From Xenopus tropicalis (Eukaryota > Chordata > Amphibia > Anura > Pipidae): DNA of 64,000 nucleotides. The DNA lies in contig NC_030685.2 of NCBI RefSeq assembly GCF_000004195.4, positions 58,776,048 to 58,840,047 on the forward strand, read 5' to 3'. The notes under the pieces were generated by a model. That model was not told the DNA's origin and made no database searches. It worked only from the letters and a program-made list of their open reading frames with translations. This document shows, in pieces, positions 9,513-22,718 of the stretch. The translations under genes and the position numbers were made by a program. How positions within the stretch are numbered: position 1 is the first letter of the stretch; each line of letters starts with the position of its first letter.

Positions 9513-12500
9513 TTGATGGTGTAAGATGGAGCATAGAATCAAGACACACAGTGTTGGAGTTCTGAAACATGCGACGGGTCACATCCAAAAGTTAGTCACC
9601 ACTGCAAGGTAATCAGAAATCAAACAAGACATCATTTATAAAGAATAGAATTTAGCATATAGTAAGAGTTCCAGACTGATCAACCAGCACACACAAACTA
9701 GTGAGAAATGCCACAGCCATTACAACTGCAACTTTGGTTTTCCAGCATTTAATGGCAAAATCTGAGAAGCTGCCAATGAGTCAGCAAAGTTCCAGTCAAT
9801 CCACAAAGCTTCCCTGTATGGAAAATGGAGTGGTTTGTTAGGAAACCTGAATCAAGCTCTGCATGAAGTGTAATAAATGCGTAAGTTGTGCTGAAGACAT
9901 GAGGCAAAAAATGCCTTCGGTTCTAAATTCTGTGTGTTATGTCTAAAACAAAATCAATAGACCATTACCCTGTAAATATCAGGGTAACATTGTTGTATAA
10001 AGTGAATTTTCTTGCATGGGGTATGGAACTTGTCAAGTTTGAGGGGAATATGGATAAGCCAGAAACAGGTTAATGAGTAATAATGTCTGCTCTAGCCAGC
10101 CCTAAAAGGCCTACAAGCAAATTCCCAGCAGGACACTTCTGATTCAAGTAACAAAGCCGAACAAAAATAGAATAACACATAGGAAATGAATGTCCCTGAG
10201 GGCCCTGTCCTAACTTCAATCACAAACAGAAAACTACAGTCTGTTAATCATTTTTAGCATTTGGGGAAAAGTATTCCTTTTGTCTTGCATATTTATAATT
10301 GTCCTTCTTTCCCAAATCAAAATATATATAAATAATAACCATACTTTAATTTAAATGATATTATTGTCATGATTTATTTATACAGCTCTTTACAATGATA
10401 TCAAGCAAACAGGGGTCTTAAAATAAATTAAGAGAATGGAACAGTAGCACCAGAGGCCTGTTTAAACTTAAGCTTACTGTCTAAACAGATAGGGAAAAAT
10501 GGCAAATGTTGACAAGAACTGGTAATGATTCCATATTTTATGCTGGCTTTGAAGAATTCAGGATATATGAAACAGTCTTCCTTATAGAGGGGATACATCT
10601 CTTTTGCATCCTCTATTTCTCCAAAGTTGGCATCTCAAGCTTAATCATCTTCTCCAAAGATAGTAATCCTTACCAGGTCTTTGCCAGTCATTTTGTTGTT
10701 GGCACTACTGAGGAATCAAAACTGCCCATATTAAACAAACTTCAGGTGGGAAGGGATACTGCTAGGTAATAAAAAAATATTTAATTCCTTTTGGAAGGGT
10801 CATATGAAATCAATAATAGAGAATTAAGTGTAAAGATTGGGCAGTATTGTCATTGGAGGATATGCGTCCATCAACCGGGCAGCTGGACCTGGAGATTTGT
10901 TTTTGTGCAAAGTGTCTTTGAGAATCTCTCTCTGTGGTTGTTACTACCTTTATGCTGTAACCTGTAATAATAGGCTGTAGAATTCTGGAAGCTGTAGTCC
11001 AGAAATATTTGGGTGGAGCAAAACTTCTATGGAAGGTATTCCTTTAAACCAGATGGGTAGTTATAGAGCATTTGGAGAGGAGGAGAGAATCTAGAAGGGA
11101 ATTCCAGAGACAGTGAGAAGAACAAGAAATGAAAGTCACGATTGGTTAGAACCACAACAAATTCCTAAAATGCTAAATACAGATATGTAGGCAACCAAAA
11201 TAATGCATTAGGTGCTCCCATAAAATCCACCTAAAACTGAATATTTGCTTTGCCAGTATATCAATTTGTGTGCCTTTCCTACATATCACCTTGCTTGCAG
11301 GGGACATGAAATTTCATAACCATGTTGCTCAACAATGTTTAACCCAAGTGTTGCTGTACTACACTAACATACAGTATTTATCAAGAGCTAAAGTATGCAG
11401 GGACCTGTACTAGCATTAGCTTAGATTCTTAAAGCAACATGGCCATACTTGTACCCCTTACAACACAAACACCACAATCCTCCCTCCTATAACATAGCTT
11501 GAAAGTTCATCCTATAGCAGCGGTCCCTATAGTGCTATTATGTTCAGGGCCAAGCTGAAAAAGGGGACAAGTCCTCCGATTAGAATGCTTCCTGGTGTGC
11601 TTCCTTCCCATCATTTGCTGATGCAATCAGAGCTTAAGGCATTATATACATTTTTTTCTGGCTCTAAACCCATTGGCATCACATTAGCAAAACAATACTG
11701 CTCTATAATCTATATATAGTTAATATTAGATGAGTGTGCATGATTTTTAACTACCTACTTTGAAGATCTGGGGAGTGCACTAAGATAGCTCCACATCCTT
11801 TTAATGTTACTATAAGAGAAGGAATGTTGTACTCTTCATGTATCAGCACTAAAAACTGGAACAAGACATAGAACTTCACCAAAGCCAACACTGATTAAAA
11901 AGACTTCAGACCCATTGTCATGCTGTAATTTAAAAGGATAAGTGGTATTTATTGTGTCATTCTCTTTAGTTCATGCTGTGCATCTGTTTTAAATCAGTAG
12001 AGCATTTGTGGAGCAATTCACTTGTCTAGTAGATTGACTTTAATAGCACAAAGAACATGTGCAGGCTACATATGCTGAACCATGAAAGCAAATTGTCCTG
12101 CTCAAGTAAGTAATAACTTGCATTAATGGGCAGTATTTATAAAGACATTTGTTGTAAAATGAATCATGTAAAAAGGTATGGCACATAAAACAACACTAAG
12201 GTTCCCTTTTGGCATTCATTCTGCCCATACTTTCTTTTAACACAATGCAATTACAACCATGTGTATCTACTTCAGTATAATGTTACTGCTTGTACCTGAA
12301 ATCTGGTATGTCTTGAGATTGTATCCTCTTACTCAGTAATGTTCAAATACTTATAACAATAGTTTATACAAGGACTTATGCTAACTTTGGTCTTTCTTTC
12401 AACCTAAAGTAACTATGTAACTAAGCTGCACTCTTTTCAAGTTATGTAGAGTTACAAACCTTATGATACCTTTTACTCTTATCTTTATCCCCACTCTAAA

Positions 12501-12655
12501 TGTGAAAAACTCTATTTCTGTACCTTACACTTGTTGGTGAAACAGTGTTTGACTAATGACAAACTCACAAAAAGGCTGAGAAGTAGGCCACTGCCCCATG
12601 AACCTTACAATTTCCTTTGTATCTGGGTTATTACAGAGGCACAGGTGAGTCCATA
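9513..12655. other. Unique sequence, 3.1 kb, no gene seen
   Basis: No convincing exon, long frame or end repeats. The 87-codon frame at 10506-10769 has no recognisable domain. A short piece at 10979-11035 (gaattctggaagctgtagtcc) resembles a common vertebrate hAT fragment. AT-rich throughout. Confidence 0.5.
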
Positions 12656-12830
12656 AAAAGCAAAAAAATTGAGATGGGCACTCAGGGATCCGCACAGGTC
12701 TCAAAAACTAGCCTCAAGATTAGTCCATGGTTAAGTGCTTTTGCAACATGAAACACATAAGGCTGAGGATATTTTTTTCTGGTGACCTGTGTGGATCCCT
12801 GAGTGCCCCTCACATTTTTTGCTTGTTTTT
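12656..12830. mobile_element. Inverted-repeat element, about 175 bp
   Basis: Arms of about 42 bp face each other: gggcactcagggatccgcac at 12679 and its near inverse, gtgtggatccctgagtgccc, at 12789. The arms continue outward into gcaaaaaa and ttttttgc. I do not know the family and see no clear target duplication. A folded-back duplication is the alternative. Confidence 0.65.
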
Positions 12831-13502
12831 GGAGTTCCGTTTCCAATGCTGAAGTCTGGGGCTGGTACTGTGATGGATTCCGATAGGTGAGTGCTTCAGA
12901 TGAGGACTGATATTGTGCCTGCAGGTAGGGAAAACAGGTGAAAGAAGGTAGGAGAAAGCTAGACAGATTCAGGGTGTAGAGGGCGAAGAATCAGGAAAAG
13001 AAAGGAGAAACAGAGAAGGAAAAATGATCTGGGAACCGAGCAGGAACAGGTGGAGAGTACAAAGGTTTAGTAGAAAACTCATTTGAACTCCCGAGGACTG
13101 TTGTGAACAAGTTATTGGTATTATTGTGCAATAGCTTACAGTTTAAAAACCTGTTAAGATATAGTGTAATCTAACTTATGCCGGTTACTTACATTTTACT
13201 TAAGGGGAGTGCCCCTTGTATTTAAAACTTGATGATATTATTATGTCTACATTTTGTACATTCTCTATAATAATCGCCAGAGATTGGGAGACACTGAAAA
13301 TCAAAACCGTATGGTTTTATGGATAATTAACTCAAATATTCCCACCTTCTGTTTGCAAACTGTAACAGCAGTTTTCTAGTCTAGTTCGCCTACTTGAATC
13401 ACTGACTTCATGCTATTTGGTTTAAATGGAAATACAGACACTACATAGAGCTTTACTTGAACATGTCAGTCATCAGAGAGAGTCTTCATCTGATTAACAT
13501 AA
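12831..13502. other. Unique sequence
   Basis: Includes a purine-rich stretch (12910-13070). No gene or repeat structure recognised. Confidence 0.4.
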
Positions 13503-13675
13503 GGGTGACGACACACAGAACTACTAGTAGCAGCTACAATACCCTGCCATAGGCAAGGCTGAGAATTTCCTCTGCTAAATCACACATAGAGACAATTATC
13601 AGTAAATGATCAGCATTTTCTATTTTAGTAGCCACGATAAGTAGTTGCTACCAGTAGCTCCGTGTGTCTTCACCC
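13503..13675. mobile_element. MITE with TAA duplication (gtgtgtcttcaccc group)
   Basis: Left end GGGTGACGACACACAG, right end inverse CTCCGTGTGTCTTCACCC, with TAA at 13500-13502 and 13676-13678. The interior shares aaatgatcag and tagagacaattatcagta-type words with the element at 45051-45253, so the two are copies of one family. Confidence 0.8.
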
Positions 13676-13678
13676 TAA

Positions 13679-14394
13679 AGGCTATTCCAATGGCCATGGG
13701 CACAGTGAGCTTTCCCTTCACTTCTCTCAGCCTGCAGAAAAAAAACATAAACTGAGATGAGCGAAGGAAATGCTCTGTGTCCCTGGTGCCTATGGGGGAA
13801 AAGGGTAATTAACAAGCAATTTCAATATATTGTGGTAGAATAGGTCAAATTACAAACATTTTGGGGCCCAAAATTAAATTTGCTGTGGGGCCCAGTGAAA
13901 TCTAGTTACCACTGTAACCACTGTACCACTGTAAATCCTTTTGATTATGTCTACCACATGGTCCCTATTTAAATTGTGGTTATACCAGCTAGAATAATTG
14001 TTTAGATAACCTAACTTATGAGTAAAGAAGAAGTAGTAACCTAGTGAAGGAGAATACTATAGTGTACTGCCTACCACAAGCTAAAAATATCGCCCTTGGT
14101 TTCTTAAAAAGGGGTGAATGAACAGGGGGACTGCTGAGCATTATTCTTAGGTCTTTGGCACGTTTGCCGGATTTTCCCTTTAAAACACCACAAAATGCAC
14201 AGTTTAGTGTAGCAAATTTTTAATATAAAATTAAGTACAGAAAGTATTTCTGGTGACCATATTTCTTGAACAGGATAGGGAAAATTCTATCAGTATCAGT
14301 TCACATATATATAGTACTATTGTCTCTGGGAAGTAAGGAACAAATTATTTTATACAAAATCTGCTCACTATCCAAATACAATAAAATATAAGCC
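13679..14394. other. Mostly unique sequence, possible T2 end
   Basis: A T2-like terminus (gattttccctttaa, ending at 14183) is present without a clear partner. 13860-13920 has repeated ggggccca words typical of decayed frog repeats. No gene seen. Confidence 0.4.
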
Positions 14395-14857
14395 TGTACA
14401 CTGTAAAATATAATTAAAAGAGAATTGCATGATTTGCAAATAATTGAAACCCTATGTTTTATTGCACATAGTACAAAGACAACATATCAAATGTTAAAAG
14501 GTTATTGTTTGCTGAAATATATATGCTCATTTAGAATTTGATGCCAGCAACACGTTTCAAAAAGTTGGCACAGGGGCAAAAATAAAAAAGTAGCGTAATG
14601 CTGAAAAAAACACCTGGTGGAACATCTCACCAATTGGCAAAACGTCAGTAACATGATTGGGTGTAAAAAGGACATCCCAGAGAGACTGGGTTTCTCAAAG
14701 GTAAAGTTGGGGAGGATTATCCCGGTCTCAATGTAAAATTGCAAAGAATTTGGGAATTTCATCATCTATAGTACATAATATTAAAAAATTCAGAGAATTC
14801 CTCGCAAGGGACAAGACTGAAAGCCAATACTGTAGGGTTGTGCTCTTTGGACACTTA

Positions 14858-15169
14858 AGCTGGCCATACACGCACCGATACTATCGTGCGAAACCTCATT
14901 TCGTACGATATTCGGTGCGTGTATGGCATGTCGGCGAGTCGACCGATATCGCAGGAAGCTGCTGATATCGGCCGACTCGCCGATCGGACCGGTTAAAAGA
15001 TTTTGATCAGGCACCATAGAAGGCGCCTGACCAAAATCTGCCGTCAGGGCTGAATCGGCAGAAGGAGGTAGAAATCCTATTGTTTCTACCTCCTTATCTG
15101 CTGTTTCAGCCCTGACGGTGTGTGGCGGATCTGACGATGTTTTGTGCGACCGATGGTGTGTGGCCACCT
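14858..15169. mobile_element. MITE with TTA duplication (ctggccatacacg group)
   Basis: Left end AGCTGGCCATACACGCACCG, right end inverse GTGTGGCCACCT, with TTA at 14855-14857 and 15170-15172. The interior has large nested inverted repeats: tcggcgagtcgaccgatatc against gatatcggccgactcgccga, and ggaggtagaaatcc against its inverse. Sister copies are at 27316-27554 and 39736-40077. Confidence 0.88.
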
Positions 15170-15172
15170 TTA

Positions 15173-15486
15173 GGGGCTGATTTACTAATCCACGAATCCA
15201 AATTCGGATTGGAAACAAACATTCTGCGACTTTTTCGTATTATTTGCGATTTTTTTGTCGCCGTTACGACTTGCGTGAAAAGTCACGACTTTTTCGTAGC
15301 CATTAGGATTTGCTCGTATATTGTTGCGACTTTTTCGTATTGAGCGCTCGTAAACGGCGGGCAAAACTTTCAGACTTTGCATGATTTTGGAAGCCTCCCA
15401 TAGGACTCAATGGCACTCTGCAGCTCATTACGAAAAAAACGCATTCAGACGCTTTTCGGATGTTCGTGGATTAGTAAATGTGCCCC
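15173..15486. mobile_element. Palindromic Harbinger-like MITE (TTCGTA family), copy 2
   Basis: Left end GGGGCTGATTTACTAATCC, right end inverse GGATTAGTAAATGTGCCCC, with TTA at 15170-15172 and 15487-15489. It directly abuts the previous MITE through a shared TTA. The right arm is shorter than in the copy at 4833, but the central tggaagcctccca / actcaatggcactctgcagc block is shared. Confidence 0.88.
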
Positions 15487-15785
15487 TTAGGCTTCATTGC
15501 ATTTAAGACACGATTCTATAGTGGAAATCACTGCATGGGTTTAGGAATACTTCTCCAAACCATTGTCTGTGAACATTAGTCTGTCACTACAAAGAAGAAA
15601 CCATATATAACTATGATCGAGAAACACTTCTGCCTTCTGTGGGCCCAAACTCATTTAAGATGGACTGAGGCCAAGTGAAAAGATTACGTTTCCTCTGGGC
15701 TAAACAGGAGAAGGACCGTCCGGCTTGTTATCAGTGATCAGTTCAGAAGCAACAGTGGCCCAACTTTTTTTTTTGGCTGTACAGG

Positions 15786-16992
15786 AAATTATGTGAATCT
15801 AACTCCTATTAGCATATATTGTATGGACCTAGCGTCCTAGACCTTGCTTACGCTAAGATTTCCCTGCTCCAGGTTCATTACTTTTCCTATCTGCTTTCTC
15901 TGTTCACCACAGGGGGCATGTAGTTGGCAGAGGGTGTTCAAGAATTCCTGGCTGATTTACACAGTCACTAAGCCCTTTAATTAATGACAGTGAAAGCAGC
16001 ATTACAAGAGATGGTCAATGAAATACATTCCTTGCACATGCAAAAATAACTGGGTAAAGTAAATATTCATGTTAATGCATAAGATTAGCATACAGACAAC
16101 AGTAGGTATCTGCTAAGCCTTAAATAGCTGACTATGTAGGGTAAGTGGTACTTTATCTGTCACCATCACTTACATGTCAGTATAACACATTGATGTGTCA
16201 TTTGTTGTTCCCAGAATTTGTAATGGAGCAGACAACATACACAAAACCTCACCCTAAAATTCAACATCCCCAAAGACTTCTGTTTCTGTGAGTCAGTGCT
16301 TCTTACGGACTTGCCACAAGGGCTTAACTGTGAGCCGTCTGAGTTATTTTGGATAAAAACAAACTACCTTGATGAATAAAAATAACTGGAAAGCTTTCCC
16401 TGGGATAGCCAGGAGGAACACCTAATGGTGTTTGCAGGAAGGTGAGAGAGGGAGGAGGGGAGGCTGTTTCAGTAATGTCCTGACAGATGGTTGGGGGCGA
16501 AACATTGTTTCCCAGAACAGAATGACTAATTAAGTGATGAAATATACTTTGCCTTTTAACCTTACCCGTTTGCACATTTATAAGAAGCAGAAGATGCTTG
16601 TCACTTTCACTTTCTTACGACTCAGACTATGATAGCCTCCCATTTGTTTTTTTTTCCTTTTAAAAATAAATAATTTACTGCTTGTCTATGATACAGTGTC
16701 TCCCTTTTCTCTGCATTATAAAGTGGTCTGTAAACTTGTTTAGCACTATATGAATATTTGTATAATGATGGGTCTGTGTTGGTGAATGTAGGTACATCAA
16801 ACGGATTCAACCAACTGCACCATAGACCATACAGCTAGAAATTTTACAATCTTGCCACACACATGAATGGGTCAGTGCCCTCAATGAGTTTATCCCCAAA
16901 AACTCAGATCTGCCACGTCTGGATCAGCTATTGCCCAGTGTCATGAACCAATGCGAGGAGTTGGCAGAGAAACCAAATGCAGTAATTGTTTA
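15786..16992. other. Unique sequence, 1.2 kb
   Basis: No gene, tandem array or inverted ends seen. The stretch 16310-16580 is repeat-free and of mixed composition, but I cannot assign it a role. Confidence 0.45.
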
Positions 16993-17271
16993 GGGTAATG
17001 TCGCACGGGGGAGATTAGCCACTTGCGATGAATCTTTGCTACAGTGGACGACTAATACCCATGAAAAGCCTTTCCACCGGCAATGACTAGAATCCTCAGT
17101 GAAAAGGCCTACATAACGCTTTAGTTTTCCGAAGTCATGTGAAGTTGCCTGCGGGAGGAAAGTTTAGGGAAAGCATAATCAATGCATAGGCCTTTCCACC
17201 AGTTATTCCCTTTATTGGTGGTAAGGCTTTTCGGAGAGGTTAGTTGCCCATGGGCCTGTGAGACATTACCC
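16993..17271. mobile_element. Decayed MITE (cacgggggagattag group)
   Basis: Left end GGGTAATGTCGCACGGG with gagattag, right end inverse GTGAGACATTACCC. Inner words such as cctttccaccgg and ccgaaaagcc-like pieces pair up across the centre. It is related to the elements at 22995-23163, 44666-44829 and 48390-48436. No target duplication survives. Confidence 0.6.
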
Positions 17272-20019
17272 ATGGATGTATCTGCCATATTACTTCTTGT
17301 ATGGCTACATTTTGTTTTAACTATCTGCTGTACAGATATGTAGTCTGTGTTGCTGTTCTATAAAGAATAAAGGTATAGTTAGTCTGCCATTGTAGACACA
17401 ACTTGTGAGGAAATGTTTGTTCATGTGCAAAGCTGAGTGCATTTAAATATTATTCACACAGGTTCTTATATATATATATACTGTACATTTTCTACTATAC
17501 TCACCCATATACTAGTGGTTTATTCCATTTTTGGAATAAAGTGCAAAATAAATGCTGTATGTATGCAAAGGAGCCCTGTAATTGCCAGTTGTGGAGGTGG
17601 TACTTCCAGGGCTCCCTGTATATATTGTTTGTAATGTAAAAAGGTGTCCTAATCTTAAATAGGGACTGCTAGGGAAGTAAACTGTGCTGAACTATTACTG
17701 AACTGTGGTAGAAGATATAAGATATTCTAATTCATTACAGAAAATAGGCACTGCTGATCAATATTTCAGGGGTGTGGGGTTGACATAAGCTGCAATTTGG
17801 CAACTCACATATTTGCTCATCACTCAGGCCAGATGACCCTGCTACAGTCAGACAAGTGTGACTTCCAGGTCTGTTAATAGCATCACATATGTTGCATCGA
17901 TTGACCTGACTTTGAACAAACTGGATTGCACTTGGGGCTACACACTGCAGGTGTGACCAGTTTCTTTAAAATGTCTCAATGTGTCCCACTAATTCTTAAA
18001 AACATTTTGGCTTGTATGTCTTCTGAAATTCTGGTTTTAAAACTCACAAGCTGTTTGGTTTTCTGCCTTGTATCCATTGAGCAAAGAACCCATATTGTTG
18101 CAGGAGTGAAGTCTTCAGATATCGTTGAACAGGAGTGGCCATAACTTCCTCCCTATCCTAATGTGGCCTATTCAGATGACAGGAGAATTAGCCAAAGCAT
18201 GGCAGGATGAAGAGCCATTGATAATGTTCCAACTTTTTACAATGCAGATTGATGTTTGAGGCAGAAGATAAAATGTTAGTAGCCAGTGTAGTGCTGGCTT
18301 CTCTTCTGGGATGTATCCACCGATGTTACAGATTGGAGTTCATAAACACTAGCTTCCATATAAAGCTTCCATCTTCAGCTTCTACTGACCTCCCACACCC
18401 AAAAGGCTCTTACAGTTGTTTCTTGGGCATGTGCTACTTATTAAGAACAATATAGTTTTTATGTTTTAATGTGAAATTACAGTAAGTACAGTACTCTATG
18501 TTCAATGCACTGTACTGTATGATCAATGTATAACTTTTTTTGGCAATCCTATCTTATGGCATAAATATTGTATAATTTATTAGAGCCATTTTAGCATGCC
18601 TGTAGTGTATAAAATCTTATGCTATGTTATAATGCAACCTTTTCTTTAAAGAGATGCAGATCTTATGAGTGTGGTCAGAAGATAAGGCAGAGTTTTTATT
18701 TGTTCTTATTGTGTACCAATAAAATTAAATTAGAAAAAATAAATAAAAATCTTATTTCCATTAACTCATTAACTATTTATATATATATATATATATATAC
18801 ACGTTGTATATTATTCTGGGCCCTACATGATTTATGTGAATCCAAGTATTGGCTAAAACTTGTCTTTCCACAATTATATTATATCAATGGAATGATTAAA
18901 AAAATCATTAATATGCTTGTAACGAAAGTAAAAAACTAGCCCTTGTCATTTGCAGCTGAAAAACAGGGAGTTGTCAAAGTGCTTGCCCCTTAGATCTATA
19001 CAGCGTCATTACAGTATGAATACACTGTAGACCATAATTGCCACTGCATTCTTGGCACAGGAGAAAAGATAATTTGAGTAACAAACTCCCCACTCAGGAA
19101 TAAGATGCGGCTTGTTCCTTAGAACGTAGCAGGGCCAGGTGTGGACTGAGAGTCTCTATATATGCACAAAAGGCATCCTTAATCAGCGCCCATGTCTGCA
19201 AGGGATTGTGGGAGAGAGCTGCCACAAGTTATTATACAACACAAATGAACTTTTCCAAGTCTCTACTTAAAAGAAAAATTTGACAACTGATAAAAGTGAC
19301 AATTGACAAGTGAAAATATGACAAGAATTGAATGTATTTATAATGTAATTAAATGGCCAGATTCAAGGATCACTGATGACTGGAGATCTGAAGATGTGGG
19401 TATTTGGAAATCATTAAGAAAACACATCCTGGAACAAGCCCCAACCCATTTCTCTGAAAACAACACATTAATTGGCTTCAGTTCTATATGTGCTGCTCTT
19501 CTAAACAGGAAAAAGAAGTCTGGACTTGCCTATCAGGACTCGTTTGGTTCTCTGAGCATCGACTTTAGGCCAGTTTTCCCTTCCACATATGCACAACTGA
19601 ATATTGTCTGATGTAGATATCCACTTGGATGGTCTCTATACTTTTTGTACCTCCTGATGACTCAGACATGCCCAGAGAAGGGTAATGGTGGATGAGAGTT
19701 TCATTCAGAACCGGCCAAATGAAATCTATTTTAATCGTAGGAAGGTCCATCTAAAATACCTTCAGTGATGGTCAGCCAGTAAGATTAAAAACTGCCAAGT
19801 CCATATTTGTTCATGCCTGGCTACCTATGCACTGATTGCACTACCTGACCTGCTTAGATGTTATCTGTTACAAATATACAGTAGATGTCCAATTCTTCAG
19901 CAGATTTTGATGGCTAGCCTTATCACTACACACAGGTCAATGGAAACATATTAAGGAAAAACAAGAGTGTGCCAGTGCATTATACTTCTCTAAATATAGA
20001 AGGATTGTACTAAAAAAAG
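17272..20019. other. Unique sequence, 2.7 kb
   Basis: A remnant end of the gatgagc family sits at 17800-17833 (atttgctcatcactcagg) and a TA microsatellite at 18778. Open frames of 60-106 codons, including 19303-19611, show no recognisable domain and I do not call them genes. Confidence 0.45.
18778..18799. repeat. (TA)n microsatellite
   Basis: Uninterrupted alternating TA of about 22 bases. Confidence 0.9.
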
Positions 20020-20393
20020 TTGTGTTTCAGGCTGATTTATTGAAAATTTCTGCAAAATCCCTACTAGTCCCGCCCCTCTGTTTCACTTCCTGCTGCCTCC
20101 TTTCCCATGCGTGGGGTGGACTAAGCACACTATACCTGTAGGATAGGAACCAATCTGCAGCTAGGCTGACCTGATAGGGAACTGAAACCTGTCTTTGCTT
20201 GTGTGACTGCAGGGCTGTGATTGGCTATCCCCCTTCTACTGTTCGTTTGGCAGAAACTGCCCACCTCAAGAAAAGCCCACCCCTCATTTAAAACATGGAC
20301 AGGGATCATAGCAGATCTATGGGCAGCTAAAAATAATGGCCCATTTTTAAAGATAATGATCATTTTTAGAGTATATGTCTCCTTTAAGTCTGA
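20020..20393. mobile_element. T2-type MITE, one end only
   Basis: The right end is gagtatatgtctcctttaag, the inverse of a TTAAAGGAGACAT T2 terminus, with TTAA at 20394-20397. The body (gggctgtgattggctatccc, ggacagggatcatagcag) fits a T2 family I recall as common in frogs. The left end is not identifiable. Confidence 0.55.
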
Positions 20394-20397
20394 GTTT

Positions 20398-22718
20398 GTG
20401 TAATGCATGCATCATCTGCTATAAAAAGGGAGGATCTGTTGACTGAACAATAACTGTCCATGGAATTTATCATAATACAGCTGGGTATGACAGAACAGAC
20501 TGCCAATTTCACATGAGACAATGCACCTCATTGAGATTTTAGCAAGAGTCCCATATGTTTTTGTGTAACTGTATATAACAACTGTATATATGTCAAATTT
20601 TTTTGGCAAACAAAAAAAATTGAAGGCTTATTTAAGAGAAGAAATCTGCAACTCTGTATTGATTGAATACATTCTGATTAAATACATTTCGATAGTCTAT
20701 CTGAAAGAATTCCAAAAGATGAGATTACATTTCTGTTGTGCTCCCCACTGTTCAGGTCTCAACTGTCTGTTCAGGTTTCAGCCTTGTGAAACCCAAACAA
20801 TACCCTGGCCAATAAATAAAAAACATTTAAATATTGAGATACTCTCTGTAATTGTTTAATCAACATGGCTTAGTTATCAGCAAGTACAGTTCATTTCTTT
20901 TTATTACTCTAAAAAAAGCAAATCAGTCACAAATGAAGAATTATCTAAATTAGCCTTTTCTGTAATTCTGGATAATTGGTCTCTGTATAATAGATCCCGC
21001 ATCTTTTATTAGAGAACTGGACTTACTCATCAGGCAGAATGTACAGTAGATAGAAACAGGGTTGCCATCCATCTGATTTTGAACCAGTTCAGGGACAGGG
21101 AAAGGCAGTGTGCTAAGTACAAAAAGCAGGCAAATTGCAGATTGGAGAAATAAGGGGAGCGCCCTGCTCACCAAAGCTTACAATTTAAAACCATTTTTTA
21201 AAAAAAGTACTGTACAGCATATCTGTGAACTAATACTTTCCTTCCAGCTTTGTTTTCCCTAGCCTGTATCAAGTTATCTCTGTCTGTGCTTGTAATTTAA
21301 GTCCTAGATAAGCTTCCATATTGTTAGTCCCCAGGGGCATGGCCTAATGTCAGTGCAAGTGGCCATTAATGAAATGCTTAAGGCTTAGCAAAAGCCCAAA
21401 CATAGCCTGTACAGAGTGGACACTGAAAGCTATGCCCCCCTAGATATAGGAAAATATTGGTGTATAATTAATCCAGACATAATTTCAATAATAAGAATTT
21501 CCCCAAACCTCCTAACTGTCCTTCAAGCAGGACTTTCAGGTGCAGATCACATTGGCATTTTCCTATATATTACCCTAAATGGCATTCAGCCTGAGCCCCC
21601 CTGCTACTGCTTCCACACCCACCTGGTCTCTCCAGCAGTACTGATGCATCTACAGGGGGGTTGTTGGTGGTTATTAGGCATGTTGGAGCCCACCAATCTT
21701 TGTCCTGGGACCCACAGTGTCTTAAAGCATCCTTTATTATAGATGTCTGGAGCCCTCTCCGGACTAGAAACTCAGAACAGGCTATTTAAAATATGTAAAC
21801 CCTTGCGTAATCCTGTCTAGTACTGGGACACTTGCAGTCTTGTTTGCTAGCAAAACTGTAGTTTATACATTAGCCCAAGGACAATGGTATGTCTCACAGT
21901 ACGTCTTTTATACAAGCACAGATGTAATTTATGTTCCACCAGTATTACTACAAAATCAAAAAGCACTAGCAATAAACTGCAGGATGAAATCAGAACGGGA
22001 CAAAAATATGACAGTCTGTGCAGCCTTCTGCGGGTAAGTTATCCACAAGCAAATCCCTGGCTAGCAACCACTGTTTGGGTCTATTGATTACTCAACCTGC
22101 ACTGTCTAGACTTACCTTACTGGGTCTCTCTCTTATGATGTCCAGACAGGCTGAGTGTTTATCAGACTTTTTTTTCCTGTCTATGTCCTCAAATTAACAC
22201 CTTTGTGGTCTCAGGTAAGAACAAAATTTTATAGAAAGAGTTAGTGCTTCTACAGGGACTAATATTTTAAAGTTATACTGACACATCAATTACTTTATTA
22301 ATTATTTCTGCTTATCACAGAAAGTATCAGTAGTGATCTTTTCCCCTGTCCTCTCCCTTGCTAACTCACTAATACAACAGTGTATTATTCATCCTGTACT
22401 GGCCACTCTGGGGTTCCCAGTTTAGGAACCAGGCAGATAGTTTTATGGCTCTGCCCTGTATGATTACATTATTTGCTATTGTTATCATTACTAATGTTGT
22501 CAAACTGCGGCTAACTAAATGTCATCCATTCTGGTTTTTCACTAAGGATGTAAACACAGCAGAACAATGCCACAGGGGTCAATAGTGACAGTATAAGAAC
22601 CATAAAAGGGGAAAACAGATATATAGAACTTTTGCTCAAAAAGTCTTCTGTCTATTCTTCAAAAGTTCAATTAAATATTGATGACTAGTTTTGTATAAAC
22701 AAGCCTAAAGGTGGCCAT
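20398..22718. other. Mostly unique sequence, 2.3 kb
   Basis: 21057-21130 (agggttgccatccatctgat) resembles the left end of the repeat at 52199-52446. Otherwise no gene or repeat structure is recognised. Open frames here (up to 108 codons) lack recognisable domains. Confidence 0.45.

Larger units (their letters stand above)
14740..15760 (+). pseudogene. Tc1-like transposase, interrupted and truncated
   Basis: Before the insertions the frame reads ISSSIVHNIKKFRE and then ARDKTES, the helix-turn-helix DNA-binding region of a Tc1/IS630 transposase (normally about 340 residues). After the insertions, from about 15591, it reads KKKPYITMIEKHF and then HLRWTEAK, the segment just before the catalytic DDE core. 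Single-base shifts and stops occur in both parts, for example TGA immediately after TEAK. The catalytic domain itself is absent. The order and spacing of the two parts fit one gene opened by insertion. It has no function as a protein now. Confidence 0.75.
14395..15785 (+). mobile_element. Dead Tc1-like DNA transposon with two nested MITEs
   Basis: The left part carries a 5' leader I recognise from Tc1-like elements of fish and frogs (catgatttgcaaat, caaagacaacatatcaaatg, tgatgccagcaacacgtttc). The transposase then starts, is interrupted at 14857 and resumes at 15490. At about 15758 the coding match jumps to ggcccaacttttttttt, which resembles the far terminal repeat, implying loss of the second half of the gene. 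Two MITEs fill 14858-15486. Confidence 0.75.

Noticed and set aside
19303..19611. 102-codon frame starting MTSENMTRIECIYNV
   Set aside because: No recognised domain, no splice signals I trust and no flanking exons; kept only as a possible target for a translated search.
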